Part shown: piece by piece, positions 36,189-49,490 of the stretch | Position numbering within the stretch: position 1 is the stretch's first letter | Layout of the letters: each line of letters starts with the position of its first letter | DNA from: Taenia hydatigena | Taxonomy: Eukaryota > Platyhelminthes > Cestoda > Cyclophyllidea > Taeniidae | DNA length: 64,000 nt | Assembly: GCA_036345935.2 (NCBI GenBank) | Contig: JADWOT020001241.1 | Coordinates: 62,001 to 126,000 of the forward strand | Direction of reading: 5' to 3' | Position numbers and translations under genes: made by a program | Notes under the pieces: model-generated | Database searches by the model: none | The model's input: the letters and a program-made list of their open reading frames with translations, nothing else | Told to the model about the DNA's origin: nothing

Positions 36189-38917
36189 CTGTGCCAACAC
36201 GGTTAAAAAGGCTTAGCATAGACTTACTCTGCCATCAGTTAACGTTCCGAAATGCCTTGGTTTCTATTGCTTAAGAAAAAAAAGGAAAAATGCACGTTTA
36301 TGTCTAATCTGCCATGAGACATTAAATGGGGGGAAAATTGCATGATCCAACTGCTATAGGTCTTACCGTACAGAGTCAAACACACAAAGTGCATAAGTGA
36401 GGGTCAGAAGAGTTGTTTTAGCATTTGACAAAATAGCCCTAGTCTATTGCGTGGTTCACAGCTCTGTACTTAACCAGAAAACCCTGATATTTATCATTCT
36501 TCACAAGTGAAAGTTGAATGCTCAAGAACAGCAGTGAATAACATCTACAAGTCTCGAGTGCTGACTTTCTCTCGAAGCTGGTTTCTGCTAAAGAAATGCG
36601 CATTTTCACGCCTTGGTACAAAAATGGTGCAAAATCATGCAAATAGCATCCACTGCTTGCGGATGAAATCAGAGAAGCATGATAACAAAACGTGCAAGTT
36701 CCTCTTTAATATGTGTGCATCTCACATACGACTAACTGACTTCGCAGCGTGGACCGCAAGTACGACGCAGAAACCTTACTCACCAATTAGTGGTTGAGCG
36801 AATTTCATCCTTGTTAAAAACGTTCACTTAAATTTTACAAATATAAGGAAATAGGCATCCAAATTCAGTTCCTTAATGCCTTCTGGTTGGTGCATTCGAT
36901 GGTTTTGCGTTTCGTTGCACAGTTCATGAGGAACGAATCAGTAGTACTACTGCCTCAATATGCTGCACCAAGCAATACAGAATTTTGTCTAACCATGATA
37001 TCCGAGCATGTAGGCCAACTTATTAAGGTGGCGATGTGCGATTCTCTTGGTCACAACTTACAACTGCTTCTAATTTCATGCCAATGTGCAAATTTGGAGA
37101 TTTAAATAAACTGGGGGACTATAATTGAGAATCCTGACGCCTATCGAGGTCGTCACTCAGATGCTTAATGAAAGACATGCGTCTTGATTGATTGGCATGG
37201 TAGACAAACATGAAGTGGCGATGTGTGGGTGCATTTCAGCCGCACACCTAATTAGATCTTGATAGGATCCGGCTCATTTAATGCAGGGACCAAGTGTATT
37301 ACAGGTGACAATCCAAGTTGCAAACAGGCCTAGCTCGTGTTGTTAATCTCACGTAAGTTATTTACCATTTATACCAATCAATAAGTATCGTAGTCGAGCA
37401 TCCCCTCAAAGCGCATCACGTGGTGGCTGACTCCCTCTCATGACCTGTTTAGTAAACGTTCAAAGCAAAATTGAAGGCTGATGAGGCCGTGCTAGTGCAG
37501 GTTTGACTATTTAAGCAACAAAGTGAGCATATACAGTAAATTTCACAGTTTGAATGCCCTTTTAGTGGTACATGCTGTGACGGAATAGAGCTTGCTCTCC
37601 CGGATAAAGCTCATCACTAACGACAAATTTTTTGTGCTTTTACAAGATTTTGCTCAATTTTCAATTTATGCCCTCACATTTCACCAGTTGCATGAGCGCA
37701 TGTATTATCCCATCGCAATATCGCTGAAAGTGCCACCTAATACCTAATTTGCTTATCCCAAACACGCACCACGATACTAGCCACCATCATCCCCGCACCA
37801 ATAGCAGACCAGTTAAAGCTACTTACTTAAAATTGAATAGCGATTTTGATGACGATGGCTGATAAAAGCCAAGAGAAAGTAAACTATTTTAGGAACGATA
37901 GGCAGGGCTTACAAGAACTCAGCCCATAGTTGACTTAGCACTTGGCTCTCATGTTCGTGTCTGCATTGCAGCAGGATTAGCTAGCACCAAAATTATATGT
38001 GGCTAAATTGGTAGGTTGCAGTGATTTCGTGGGGCAAATGCATTCATGGATGGTCAATTGACTTTAATGGGACGCTGACGTGCCCCTTCGAAGTGAGTCG
38101 AGATGTAAATATTTTCGCTGAAATCAAGTAGGATGTCCCAGCGTTCAGTTCTAAGGGACACATTAGGGTGAACTCGACCCCAAAGCTGAAACACTTTCAT
38201 ATGCAAATGCATAAATGTGATGTAAATTCCTAGGGTGAAGGCAAGGCCAAAATTTTTGCTTCTATTATATTAGAAGAAAAGGTAATATACTGGCAACTAT
38301 AATAGCGACCATCAGCGTGGTGCTAAAAAGTAAGTTTATGCTGCAAAGCAAAAGTCTTCATGAACTCATTTCTTTTTGTTGTTCAAGCATGGCACAAGCT
38401 GATGCTAAAATCTCTCGCCTAGCCAAATGATGCTAAGGTATTTAAAATTTATTTATCTTGGGACCTAAAAATTGTCTTACACTCATTACATTGTATTAGC
38501 CGCAACTAATCTACTTGAATGGTGTAAGTTGTTGCGACAAAATTCATTCGAAACCGATGAGCTTGGTTGCAATCAGGACACGTTAGCTCGCGCATTAATA
38601 GGCAGTGAACTAAAATGATGGTGCCAAAGAAAACAAGATTAACAGTTTTCATTGAAAACTTAATAATACACCATTTTACATAGTTTTGTCGCAGCCACTC
38701 AAGGTAGAGTTATATTGGGAAATTTTCCTCATAAGAGTGTGCTAGCCCATAGATTATTTTGCCTTCTTGCGTTATGCTTGTAGACTGTGATGAGTGTAGT
38801 CAACCAACTGTACTTTCGTTCTCGTAAAATAAGTCCTTTCATGATTTCCTGCCTTCTTCTTTGCATCCGTTAAAATTGCATTCTGGTATTTCAAATGTCT
38901 TAGACAAACTAACTCAC
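36189..38917. other. probable intron or intergenic, nothing firm
   Basis: No exon could be supported here. If the flanking minus-strand exons belong to one gene this would be intronic. Confidence 0.35.
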
Positions 38918-39021
38918 CTACGAGGGGACTTGCCATGTGCGTAAAAGCGGGAAAGCCGCGGAAGTGTTCTGTGTCTTCAAACGCAGCATCTAGACCCTTT
39001 GTGGCTTTATGGCCAAAGTAG
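38918..39021 (-). CDS. orphan exon with strong splice sites
   Basis: A 104-nt minus-strand exon with an excellent pyrimidine-tract acceptor (TCTTTCTCCCTCGGACCCTCAG) and a near-consensus donor, G before GTGAGTT. Only one frame is open throughout. It encodes 34 residues including YFGHKATKGLDAAFED, then TEHFRGFPAFTHMASPLV. GC content is clearly above that of the flanks. It enters with one base and leaves in phase 1. I do not recognise the protein, and the partners were not found. The next minus-strand candidate downstream is the terminal exon at 35669-36188, but phases imply at least one missing exon between them. Confidence 0.5.
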
Positions 39022-42000
39022 CTGAGGGTCCGAGGGAGAAAGAGATTGGGTTAGGTGGCTCTGCTTTGAGCGACTTACCAAACCCCGTTGTAAGCTGCAT
39101 TCATGTTTATTTATTTCGTAAGCGATGGCTGCAACGCCGTTTAGAGAAGCAGCGTAGGGTAGCTGCGAAATTTCGAAGAAAATGCGGGAGCAAGCACTTA
39201 ACTGCGTATGCTGCAGACACGCGGATAGCTAATGTTAGACACTCGATGGCCTACTTCTAGTGCACCCTCATTGCTCTTCTCTCCTTCTTTACTCTCCACC
39301 CTCCCAACTTTCCGCATTTGGTGTGCTAAAGTCTTCGCTTTTATGCGTCGCGTCTTCTCGCCAGCATTCATGATGGTCGTAGGGAGAGAAGCAGTAGCAA
39401 TGAGTGGGACATTAGGCGATCATTTGCAGGAGTAGGTGATTGGCTGTGCTGGCGGATGACAAATGCTGAGTAAGGGGAAAAGCGCGTCTGAGGCCATTAA
39501 TAATAGGCATGGCGTGAGTGGCTTCGTTTTGCTTCAATAAGTGCCACTGGGAGAAAAGGAGATTTTTGAAATTGGTTCATATTTTAGTAGAACGAAAGTT
39601 GCATTCTCACTTATGAAGCACTGTATTTCTGATTTAAAACGAAAGAGGGATTAGATGCTTTACCGATTTTTAAATGAGAGTTATGATAGCCACTAACATG
39701 GTCAGTAGGATGCTGGTAGAAATTCTCTGACTATGAGAGATCTCATCAATTTGAACTTCAAGCTCTTTCGTATTCAACTTGGAATATCTAAGCAGGATAC
39801 GCGAATTCGTTTCACTATTCTACATTATAGCTCCAGTTGGGGTGAATGCAGGCTCGCTTAAGAGAGCAGGCTCTAGGTTGTCCAACTAGTTCCTTTTATG
39901 ACCAACAATGATTTCGGGATTTTGTGTATTTGTTGTTCATAAGAGGGTGCAAGATTAATTTATGGGGTTTTGAGCTTCTCCTACTATTGTGATAGACCGA
40001 ATTAGCTTGGAAGAACATGATGCCTAAGTGCAGGCAGGCAAGCAAGCTCTCGAAATGATCAAAATTCCAAACTGTGAAATAGTATTACAGTCTGCAGGTT
40101 CCTGAGTGACCAAGCAGTTGAACAAGTCCCTACTTTCACCGGCAAGCAACTTCTCTTCTACGGAAATCCATTACCGATTCCCTTTATTCTCGCAATGTGG
40201 CATGAAATAAAAGCTAGACCTTCAAGCCTAATGGCGCTTAAGTATGAGTCGCAAAGGATATTTTTAGCCGTCCATTGTCTCTAGCCTCTGTACTGTGAGG
40301 CTTACAGGCGTAACACGATATGCCTTTTCGCCAATTACAAGTGCAACTGCGGCTACCATGAGAAAGCTGGCAGTAAATATTTGGCGACTTCATGCTGTAA
40401 CTTTGATTCATGGCATGATCTGCGTGGATTGCAATTAAATTCTACACAACCACTCGAAGTACCAATGTGGTATAAAATTTGGAGCAAACCTTGACATTTT
40501 GCCACTCTCGACGGGCCAGTGTCACTTATCTCAAGCAATAATGAGTTTACTTTGAAAAAGTGCAACTGAGTACCGTAATCTTTTACTAAAATGCCAATGA
40601 AGAATGCATTAACTAGCCGGCCTTTAAGTTCTAAGGAAACTGCCAACATAATGTGGCCTAAACCCAACCCTAATTCTTTCCAACGAAATGCCCTCCTCAG
40701 ACTCAAGTAGTCATAAATTCAACCCCCATTCACTGGCCTACCTCACCATCCAAATTGATTCGCAGTATTATAAGGCAATATATGAGACACATTCCTTCTT
40801 CCAGCAAAATTGAATATGACTCAAAAGTAAGAGGTGCAATTTTGAATAAAATTAGGTGTCTATCCATCTGCAAAAAATCTACCGCGATGCAAAATATGGT
40901 TGTTCCACAGTGTAAAAGCCTTACATAATGTGCGTAGAACACCACTAGTTAATGTCTGATGCCGATCATTTCAAAGGCTGCATCAGTAAATATTTAGCAC
41001 TGCACTGCCATAACACTAACCGTCTTAGCATTCATTGATGGGCCTGTTGATGGAAGGCCTTAAACAGTCTGTGTAAGAAGGCCCGAACCAAGCTGAAATA
41101 GGAACCAAACCATTTAGAACCGAAGCATTCGACTGCGCACCCTCGTAGCCGCATTAATGTAAAAGTAGTAATTTCGCAGTTATGCAGACTCACCTTCACA
41201 GTCGCATGGTGTTCACTAGCCGTTCATTGCATCGACAATTGCTGACTCGGACAAGCCAGGGAAGAAATAGGAAAGAGGCAAATCCTGAGGCAAAGCGATG
41301 GTGGTGACTTGCGTGACTGCAGAAGAAAGGACATTTATGAAAGGAATAATAATTGCCATATGTACATGAAGGATATGCATTTAATTTACAGAAACCAAAA
41401 GCAAAGGCTTTTACTAGGGAGCAAGAGCTAACGTCATCAACTCAATGAAACAATAAGGACCATCTGTAGAAATGGGCCTGAAGAACTACCCATCATCAAT
41501 GTTTTCGTGTGTAACACAGGCATACATTTGATTAAATTTAAGGCTGCAAAGCATCTGTACAAATGAAGTGAGTATTTGCAATGAAGGGCGCAGATGCATT
41601 CGGCTTATTCCTGGAACTTAAAAGGCCATGAGGATTATAATGGAAAGTTATCAACAGGTCAGATGAGCTAAAGCAGGCATATATCTTTTCTAAAGGATTT
41701 AACCAAGGGATAAAACTTGTGTTGTCCTACACAAAAATCTTTGCCAGATTAATTTGAGGTGGCAATTTTTTGAGTTACATCTTCATGGAGTGGTACCAAC
41801 AGATGGCCAGTGTATAATCTGGGAAATCTTCAGAGGATTTTCGCACTGTTTATAAACTCAATTTAGACTCGTAGTCTGCAGAAGTGACACCTGAGATTAG
41901 CTAAATTTGTGCGTGGTACCAAAGCTTTCAGGACGCACTTATGCAGCGATTTTGCAGTCGCTAGAATTTCATGACAATAATCGTGGCCTTTCCATTATCC

Positions 42001-45000
42001 GCCATTAGCTAATTTTACACGTGGTTGCAGTCTAAGGGCTCCGTGACCAATGTCACTTGACCACCTTGAGGCTAAGATGGGAATGTCGCATCAATTGCAA
42101 TTAAATTTAGCCTGCATTTCTGGCGTAGGGAGATAGTTGCTTTATTAATTACTTCTAGCTCCCGTTTTGATAGTAACAAAGAAAGGATAGTTTAATCGAG
42201 TCTTTCGGCATCAAATTCTTTAAACGTCGAAGAGCAATATTGGGAAAATGCTTTTGCGATCAGTATCCCGCAGCTTTTGGCAACACATTTTTTTGTGGCA
42301 TCGCATTTTCAAAAGCAGTAGCGGTATGAAGAAAAGAAAAGATTTTGTTAAAAATACCCTGTATAATGCAAATGGGGGAGAAAATTTGCATTTGGCTTAT
42401 GCCTCATCGCCTTGCCTGCCTGCATCTCAAAAAAGAGTGTTTGCCTGTATTTTTAAACAGTTACCCTCCTTTCGCGCTTAGTTATCAAGCCGTCTAAAAT
42501 TTTTGCCTTTGGTTACTTGTCTTCTACTCATTAATGCAATTACTCGATGATATTTTACATGTCTCTTCGAGCTAATTTCTGAATGCCTGCCAAGCACAGG
42601 ACCAACTGCCGCAACAGCCCATTTGCCTATTACCTCTCTCCAATCAATGTCCATTCGCCATGTTCACAACTAAAATATAGTCCAAGGCAAGGGCGCCCTG
42701 TCTCTCCAAACTTGAAAATCATTTCCTTGGAAGGAGTAAATGATAAATGTTGAAGCATGTTTTATGTTCATTATATTAGAAGAGGAACAAAGGCCAGGGG
42801 AATGTACATCCAGAGGACCTCTCTCGATCCACAGGTCGATAACGACTGATCCGTCAAGAGATCAGCCTTGGCTGAATCTGTCGCACCACAGTGGTCCACT
42901 CATGCACACGCGTTTCGCATCAGTCTTTCTGTCCTCCACAGCCATTTCTAGTGCTTTCCTCATGTATGGCATCCACACATGCCATCATCAGCATAGCTTC
43001 ATTTTGTTAGTGTGTAAATGCCATCATTGTACGCGGCATGTGTTATATATTTACACTGATCTATCTAGCTGTGATGAGCAGTGATTACTTAAGTACAAAG
43101 TAGGCATTGCTAATGAGGTAGTTTCATGGTGAGATGACTACCATCAACCCGAGTGCAACCTGCTTTAGGGATGATGAGGGCTGTGGTTTGCTTCAGACAG
43201 CGCGACCAGCCCGTGCGTTGGTGCCAGGTCTTTTTAACAAAAGACGCTGGTTAAACTGTTTTCATGCGTTAAGAAAACGAAGTGTGCCCCGAGCTAGTGC
43301 AGCCATGGTCACCGCACCCACCCGATCACCAAAATTAAGAGAGTTTCTCATTGAATCAATCCACTCGTCAGGGGGAAACAAGGGCGGAAAGACGATTGTA
43401 AAAATTTGAATGCCTGGATAAGTTCTTCAAATGTCGTGACTCAAGCCAAGCTTTGTGCAGTGGAGATCGATCTCGGCAGATATAGACACATTTGACTGCT
43501 GATCGAACAAATTTCGTCTCATCCGTTGGAGGAAGTTATTTTTATGGTCAAAAGAATAATTAAATAAGAGGTTTTAAAGCAATCTACTTCATAATTAACC
43601 CAATTTCTTGCTACGATTGTTTGTGTGCTTTGAGAAACTAAACGTAGTGATGGAAAAGGAACCGTTTCCATTTCTTCGCACGGACAATTTTCCAGACCCG
43701 CTGTACGGAGAAACTGGTCTTCGATGCAAGATAGGAAATCAGCATAATGACGGATAATGCAACAAATTAAAACATGGAGAAGATACAATCGAATAGATTG
43801 GCTTAGTCTACAAGCATTGCACTAGTTAGCAGGATGATGTTTTTAGGCCAGGGTGGGAACTGTGCTTCATAGTAATTCAAGCATTTCTCAACTTCGAATT
43901 GAGCGTCTAAATAATTTCACCAAATGTTACTATAGCATTGCGCACGCTCTTTTGAGGCACCCTAAAGAGTGTAATATACACCTGACTTCTCTGCGTCTCC
44001 ATCATTTTTATCTGCTTCTCCGTCTATGTAAAGCCATAAAAGGGTGTGATTTGCACGCGTCCTTCGTCAGAGCAGCAGACTTCATGATATTCCCGCTAGC
44101 GATTTTCTTATCGAGCACATATCAGGAGATAGTAAAGCCAGCGCACACCATACCGAAGTTGCATCTGCCTAACTGCGTTAGGCCATAATTCTTTATTATT
44201 ATCGTTTGCCCATTTTAGAGGCACTGGTAAGTAAAACAAATAGGGTTAGGGTAAGTAAGACCTGGCTAGGCAGAGCTAGACCCGGTGATCTGTTTTATCC
44301 TTCGTGCTACATCAATGCATAACAAATACTTTCAACGCTTAAAATCAGCGTAAAAAGCTACTTAGGTTAATTAATTTCTTTTCATTTTTGATACTAAAGA
44401 TTACTGTAAGCCATTGGGCAAATTGGCACTTCCTAACTGGCAAAGAGCACGCAACACTTTATGTCTTGTTACCCTCAGCTTCCAGCCCAATACCATTTCC
44501 ATAAGTGTTTAAATATTCTCTTATTACCCCTTATGCTCTTCTAAACCATTTCATCACAGCACACCCTCCTTTATTGCAAGCAAGTGAGGTGAGAACTAAT
44601 CCCGCCATTATGCCTAACCCAGTTAAGGAAAACTCAAGCGCCTTCCTTCTGGGAACATAGCAAGAAGCCTTTAATTTCATCCAACAAAACACAGACTAAC
44701 CATGCACAACTTGCAGGCATGGCTGCCTCACGTATTCATTATGATCTGGATAGCCAACCTTCTGCATATTCAAGCACTCACAGGCGTCAATAATACTGTA
44801 GATGAGAAGTAAAAAGGACTTCTGCTACTACCGGCACACTTCATCAGAGGGCGAGGCGCCAGCCAGAGATTGTCGACGCTCATAGCTTAAAAAAGTGGGA
44901 GGTAGTATAAAGTAGACAATACAGTCTAGTTTTCCTTAATCAAAGATTCCCAAATTTCTTCATCCTATGGATTTTGACTGCTGACGATGCGGTTTCCATC

Positions 45001-48000
45001 TTGTAGTAATATATTTTGCCTGTGACAGTACCTTGGCCAGCATGAATAAGCAGACTTGCAAGGTTCTCCAAATTTTACAGGTCCCCTGGCGCCCATGCCA
45101 TTCTGCTCTCTGACAAGTTCAATTTATGGACACTGTTGACCAAGATCGAGTCCCTTAATGCACAAGGCCAAGTTACATCACCTTCGACTTTAAGCAGGGT
45201 CAGCAGAAATCACTGCATAACCTCGGGAATTAACTAAATGTGTCTGCTCTCCATTTGCAACACGGACGAATTTTTCATTTGCAATATATTGCAGCCGAAA
45301 CTGCAAGATGTTGCGCTCCTTACATGCAAACTCTCAGGGCGAAATGAACACTGCCTACCTAAGGGGCAATTCCTTCGACTCTCAACTAAGAGGTTACCAG
45401 CGTCTGACGTTTACGAACTTCTCAGTAATGTGACTGCATATTTATAAAAATCCATCGCGCAGTCATGGCAAGGAAATCACGTCAACACCTTGTCGAGTTC
45501 AAGCAGCATGTAGAGAGCCACATAGCTGATGGGATATGTTTGGCCTATTCTAACATAGCGCGGATCAAAAATGCCAACAACCTACCCTTCAAAAGCTAGT
45601 ATCTTGAGGAAATAAGCTTTAGTAAGCTTAAAAATAATTGCTATAAGCTAAATTGAATCCCAATAAAAGCAAAAGCGATTATGTTATCGCGATCTGATCG
45701 ATGGGCACATGAAATAATTTTAGGAACGAAACGCAAGCCAGAAAAATGGGAAAGTATTATGCAACTAGGTTTTGGATGCTTTCACAGCTGAAGTCTCTGC
45801 TACTGCATTTTAGGTAAATTAAAAATACTGCTGAGTTGATTTTTAGCAGCAATTGCTTGGTGTCTTATTTCTTATTGCGCTGCCGTTTGTCTTTGCTGTT
45901 GTGCCCACTTTTCGCTGATTAACATGATCTCATTTGCCTACTACTTTCATGTGCGAAAGCACTAGTTATTCCTTTTCTAAGTTTGCTTGCAGTATCGTTA
46001 AAACGTGTTTTTAATTCTTTAGTAGAATCCCGGCAGTCATTAGCAGAGGCAAATCATAGGTCTCGGTGCTACCAGCAAGATGTGTAATTGCAATCACAGA
46101 ATGCAATGAGTCACGCATGTAGCTGCTGTGGAAGATAACAGCTGTCTCTGAATTCATTTCCGAGATGTTGATGCGCAGAAAAGTGGAGGAACTTTAATCA
46201 AACATGAAGCATTGAATCCGTTTTGGTCGTGATGACAGTTGCTTTCATCGAACTACATGCTTTGCAAGTGGGATATGACAGTAACCGGAAGCTGGCCTTT
46301 AAAAGGTGAAGCAATCGCTTAAGTAAGTCAACCATTTCACAGTATCACGCTGACGACCAAGATGATGACAATCTTGTCCTGCATCCTTGCACCCTCTTTT
46401 TTGCCTGCCAAATATTTAAGCTTTTTGGTCTATTTTTAGGATTCCATTTGTGCATTTTCTGCATTGTGTGGTCAGTGACAGACATTTTATCTGTCTTGAT
46501 GAAAGGTGGGAGCTCTCTTTTTTACACCTTTAACATCAGTGATATTTGGGTTAACAAAATATGATCTGCCGCAAGGCAGTCGAGGCAGATGATCATGTGA
46601 AAGAAGGGGACTTGAAAGAAACGACCGGTATGTAGTTCATCAGATTCCAGTAGATGCTTAATTTTGTCCCATCTAGGAGTCATTCAATGCGAAGGTTACG
46701 GTCAGAAGCAGTACAGGAGCCACCGCCGCGGACATCAGCTATGGTGTAGCCGAAATTCCAGATGAATGCGAATGGAAAGAACAAAGTAGGAGTGGCGCAA
46801 TGGAGAGTTGCCCTGACAAGATAAGATGAAGGAACGCGAATGCCTGTTTAAAGAAGAGGGGGGAGAATGGGTAAGTGGATACATAAGCAAAGAAGGATGA
46901 GATGCACGAGGTAACTGATAGTCCTCCTGTTGACCGTAAGGCAACGCCACATGAATGTAATTGGGGCAGATGGGATGAGTCTTGTCCACCTTTTTAGCCA
47001 AAACCAGCACCGACGCAGAGTTAGTAAAATCAAGTAGATGCTGAGTTGAGGGCGTGCTGGCTTTTCATGTCACAGCATGAAAAGTTGGTGAGATCAATGG
47101 AACATCTCCACTATCGTGTTATTTGGAACATTAGTTGTTGCACCTGCGTGCACAGCCGGCATTGTGCGAAGGTGAGATATGCTCAGTCTGAGGAGGGTGG
47201 CGGCATTTTTGTACCACCACATTTGTCCGCCTAAGTCGTCAACGCCCCTACCAGCGCTCTGGTCGGTAAAAGTTGGTTCTCATGAGGAAGAATCAAAGCA
47301 GTGACACTGGAGTAAAAGTTGGGAGAGCACTAAGAGACATGGGGATGCATAACATGCCTTTACATGCTTATGATGATCCCTAATGTTCAGGGAGACAAGA
47401 TTAATAGCATCACTGACATCTTACCCTTTCCCGTAAATGCTATGGAGCAAATGAAGCAAAACCAGAATGATGGTGTGCAAAAAGACCTGTGACCTTTGCA
47501 TGCTACAACAGATAGCCGAGTCTGGTCTGACCCAGCTATTCCTCATCCAACCTACTCTGGTTTGGCTTTGCTTACTATAAGGCGTCTAGGCGCACGGCAA
47601 GCTACATACACAACTAATTTCGTTTCTGTAACATGAGTTGCGAAGAAAAATAAAGGGAACCAAAGTGAGAACGAGGTAAAGGAATATACGACTTAGCCTA
47701 AACGAACCTGCAGAATTCAGGAGCGCAAGTTATCACTGAGTGCATCTGCACACATGATGACAAAGTAAACTAAAGTTTTTCCGAGCAGCTTAGGACAAAG
47801 TAGTACATAAGGCATTTATTAAACACTGCGGCAGGTGCAAAAGAACGTATTTAGATGATTGCGAAGAAAATGGCGGTTGAATTTCTCTAGGTTTTGGCTC
47901 AGATTAACAGTCGCTTTAGCAAGAATACATGCTTCAATATTTTTCTTTTAGAAATAGCGTTGTAGAACCCCACAAAGTCTTTAAGTACAGTCTGGTGAAG

Positions 48001-49090
48001 ACGGGGGACCCGTTCATGTTTTAAGAATTTATATCAACAATGCTTGGCGTAAGTTAGAGATAAACAAAATATAAATGGGATCATCTTCAAATTCTCTACC
48101 ACAAAGCATGCACAATCTGACTAACTAACTCTTTCATTGCCGAAACGAACAAGAAATTAGTGAATTAAAGAAAAATATCTCCCACCGAGCTTCCAATCTT
48201 GACGGAAGGATAAATCAATGTGAGAAACGATGAACAGATTCTTGGTTTACGCAATTCTTTTGCAAGCAAAGTTAAGCGAGTTTTCTTTGACCTAAGTTAA
48301 AATAAATCCATGTTGCGGCAGCTGCATCCCAAAAAAGAAAGAAGCAAAGCTGTTCTTTTAACCGCCAGACTCGGAACCTCAGTCAAGGCTAGTGTTCCAT
48401 AATGAAAGCACATTCATTTTAAAATGCATAGCCGACAAATTGGTGTTTTCAGACACACATGATTCCATCTCAATGCACTTTATATGGCATGTCCTAAACC
48501 ACTTAAACTACCAAATTCATATTGCTTCATTCTTTAATTATCCATAGCGTTTGCTCGCGACACCAAATGCAGACCCTTAACAACGAGATCATTAAAGCAA
48601 CCTGAGATCTGCACCCTGATTTTAACCCCAGCGTCTGCATAGGGAAAGAAACCACAACCAAAAATATTATAGACCTCCACAAAAAATTTGCAAAATATTT
48701 AAACCAGGACTTAAAATTACCTTGGCCATATCTAGGGAATTAAATCAGGCAGCACTTTTAGAGGATACTCCTTCCCACTTTAGCTTTACGATGGTCATCT
48801 TATTTATGATAAAAGGGCAGTCGAACCAGGACAAAAATTTGGATGTCCGTGGCTACTCGATTTATACTCCCTGAACACTTTCGAGAAGCTCAAAAGAAGT
48901 TTAATAGAGTGATGAATGTGAGCTCTCTTTGTTATCAATCGACCTCCTGCTAGCACTGAATGAAATAAGGACTTCACTAACAACTTAGAAGCTAATATAG
49001 CAACTCTTTTCTACAGCATTTTGTCCGTGCTGCAGCACAACTCGAAAGACGTCTACCATAAGCAGGAAATTGAAGAGTATTTTGCTGCCT
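39022..49090. other. no firm gene; scattered open frames
   Basis: Both strands are open at 39232-39435. A minus-strand frame at 46735-47010 continues up to an AACTCAG acceptor near 47042 and looks weakly protein-like. A plus-strand frame at 45083-45447 is open for about 120 codons apart from one stop. None shows a family signature, so none is called. Two TTAGGG-type units sit at 44241-44255. Confidence 0.35.
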
Positions 49091-49490
49091 CCATCTATTG
49101 ACGATTATGCCTATTAACAAGGAAATTACCATCCTTTCCCTAAATCACTAGCCACCTCCTCAGCAGAGTGATAGCCAAAGTAGTAGCACTGTCAAACTTT
49201 TGGCGACAGGCATTCATTAATTAATCACTTAAGCAGGTTAAAGTAGTCACCGCTGAATGGTGCAAAACTAAAATTTGGTGGGAACAGAAAACCGCATTCA
49301 GATTACGCTTTATCCTTTTTTGCGGATGATGCGCTTTCCACTAATCTATTCGTGGTCACTGATCGTCTCTCACTTAAAAGGTGTGTTCAGATAAGAATCG
49401 CAGCAGTGTGGCTACATTCTGAAACTGTTAAGCCCTTAGATGAACATAAAATAGCGGTCATCAACTACAAGATGTTCGTGAGACCACGAT
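49091..49490 (+). mobile_element. possible non-LTR reverse-transcriptase remnant
   Basis: Two degenerate motifs occur in order. Near 49126-49188, reading across a frame change, NYHPF is followed by ITSHLLSRVIAKVVA, like the RPI(S/T)I..(V/L)..R core of LINE reverse transcriptases. At 49313-49342 the plus strand reads SFFADDALST, like the FADD catalytic box, followed by a Trp-Leu and a Pro-Leu-Asp-Glu-His-Lys run. The spacing, about 60 residues, is too short for an intact enzyme, so an internal deletion plus several stops would be needed. Both motifs are short and the first depends on a frameshift. It could be chance. Confidence 0.28.

Noticed and set aside
40353..40706. 117-codon minus-strand frame
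   Set aside because: No domain, no good splice sites, and composition like translated non-coding DNA.
45083..45447. Plus-strand frame of about 120 codons with one internal stop
   Set aside because: No recognised domain; an acceptor-like TTTTACAG precedes it, but the stop and lack of similarity make chance as likely.
46735..47042. Minus-strand frame after an AACTCAG site, weakly protein-like
   Set aside because: No donor, no poly(A) signal and no family; overlapping frames are equally open.
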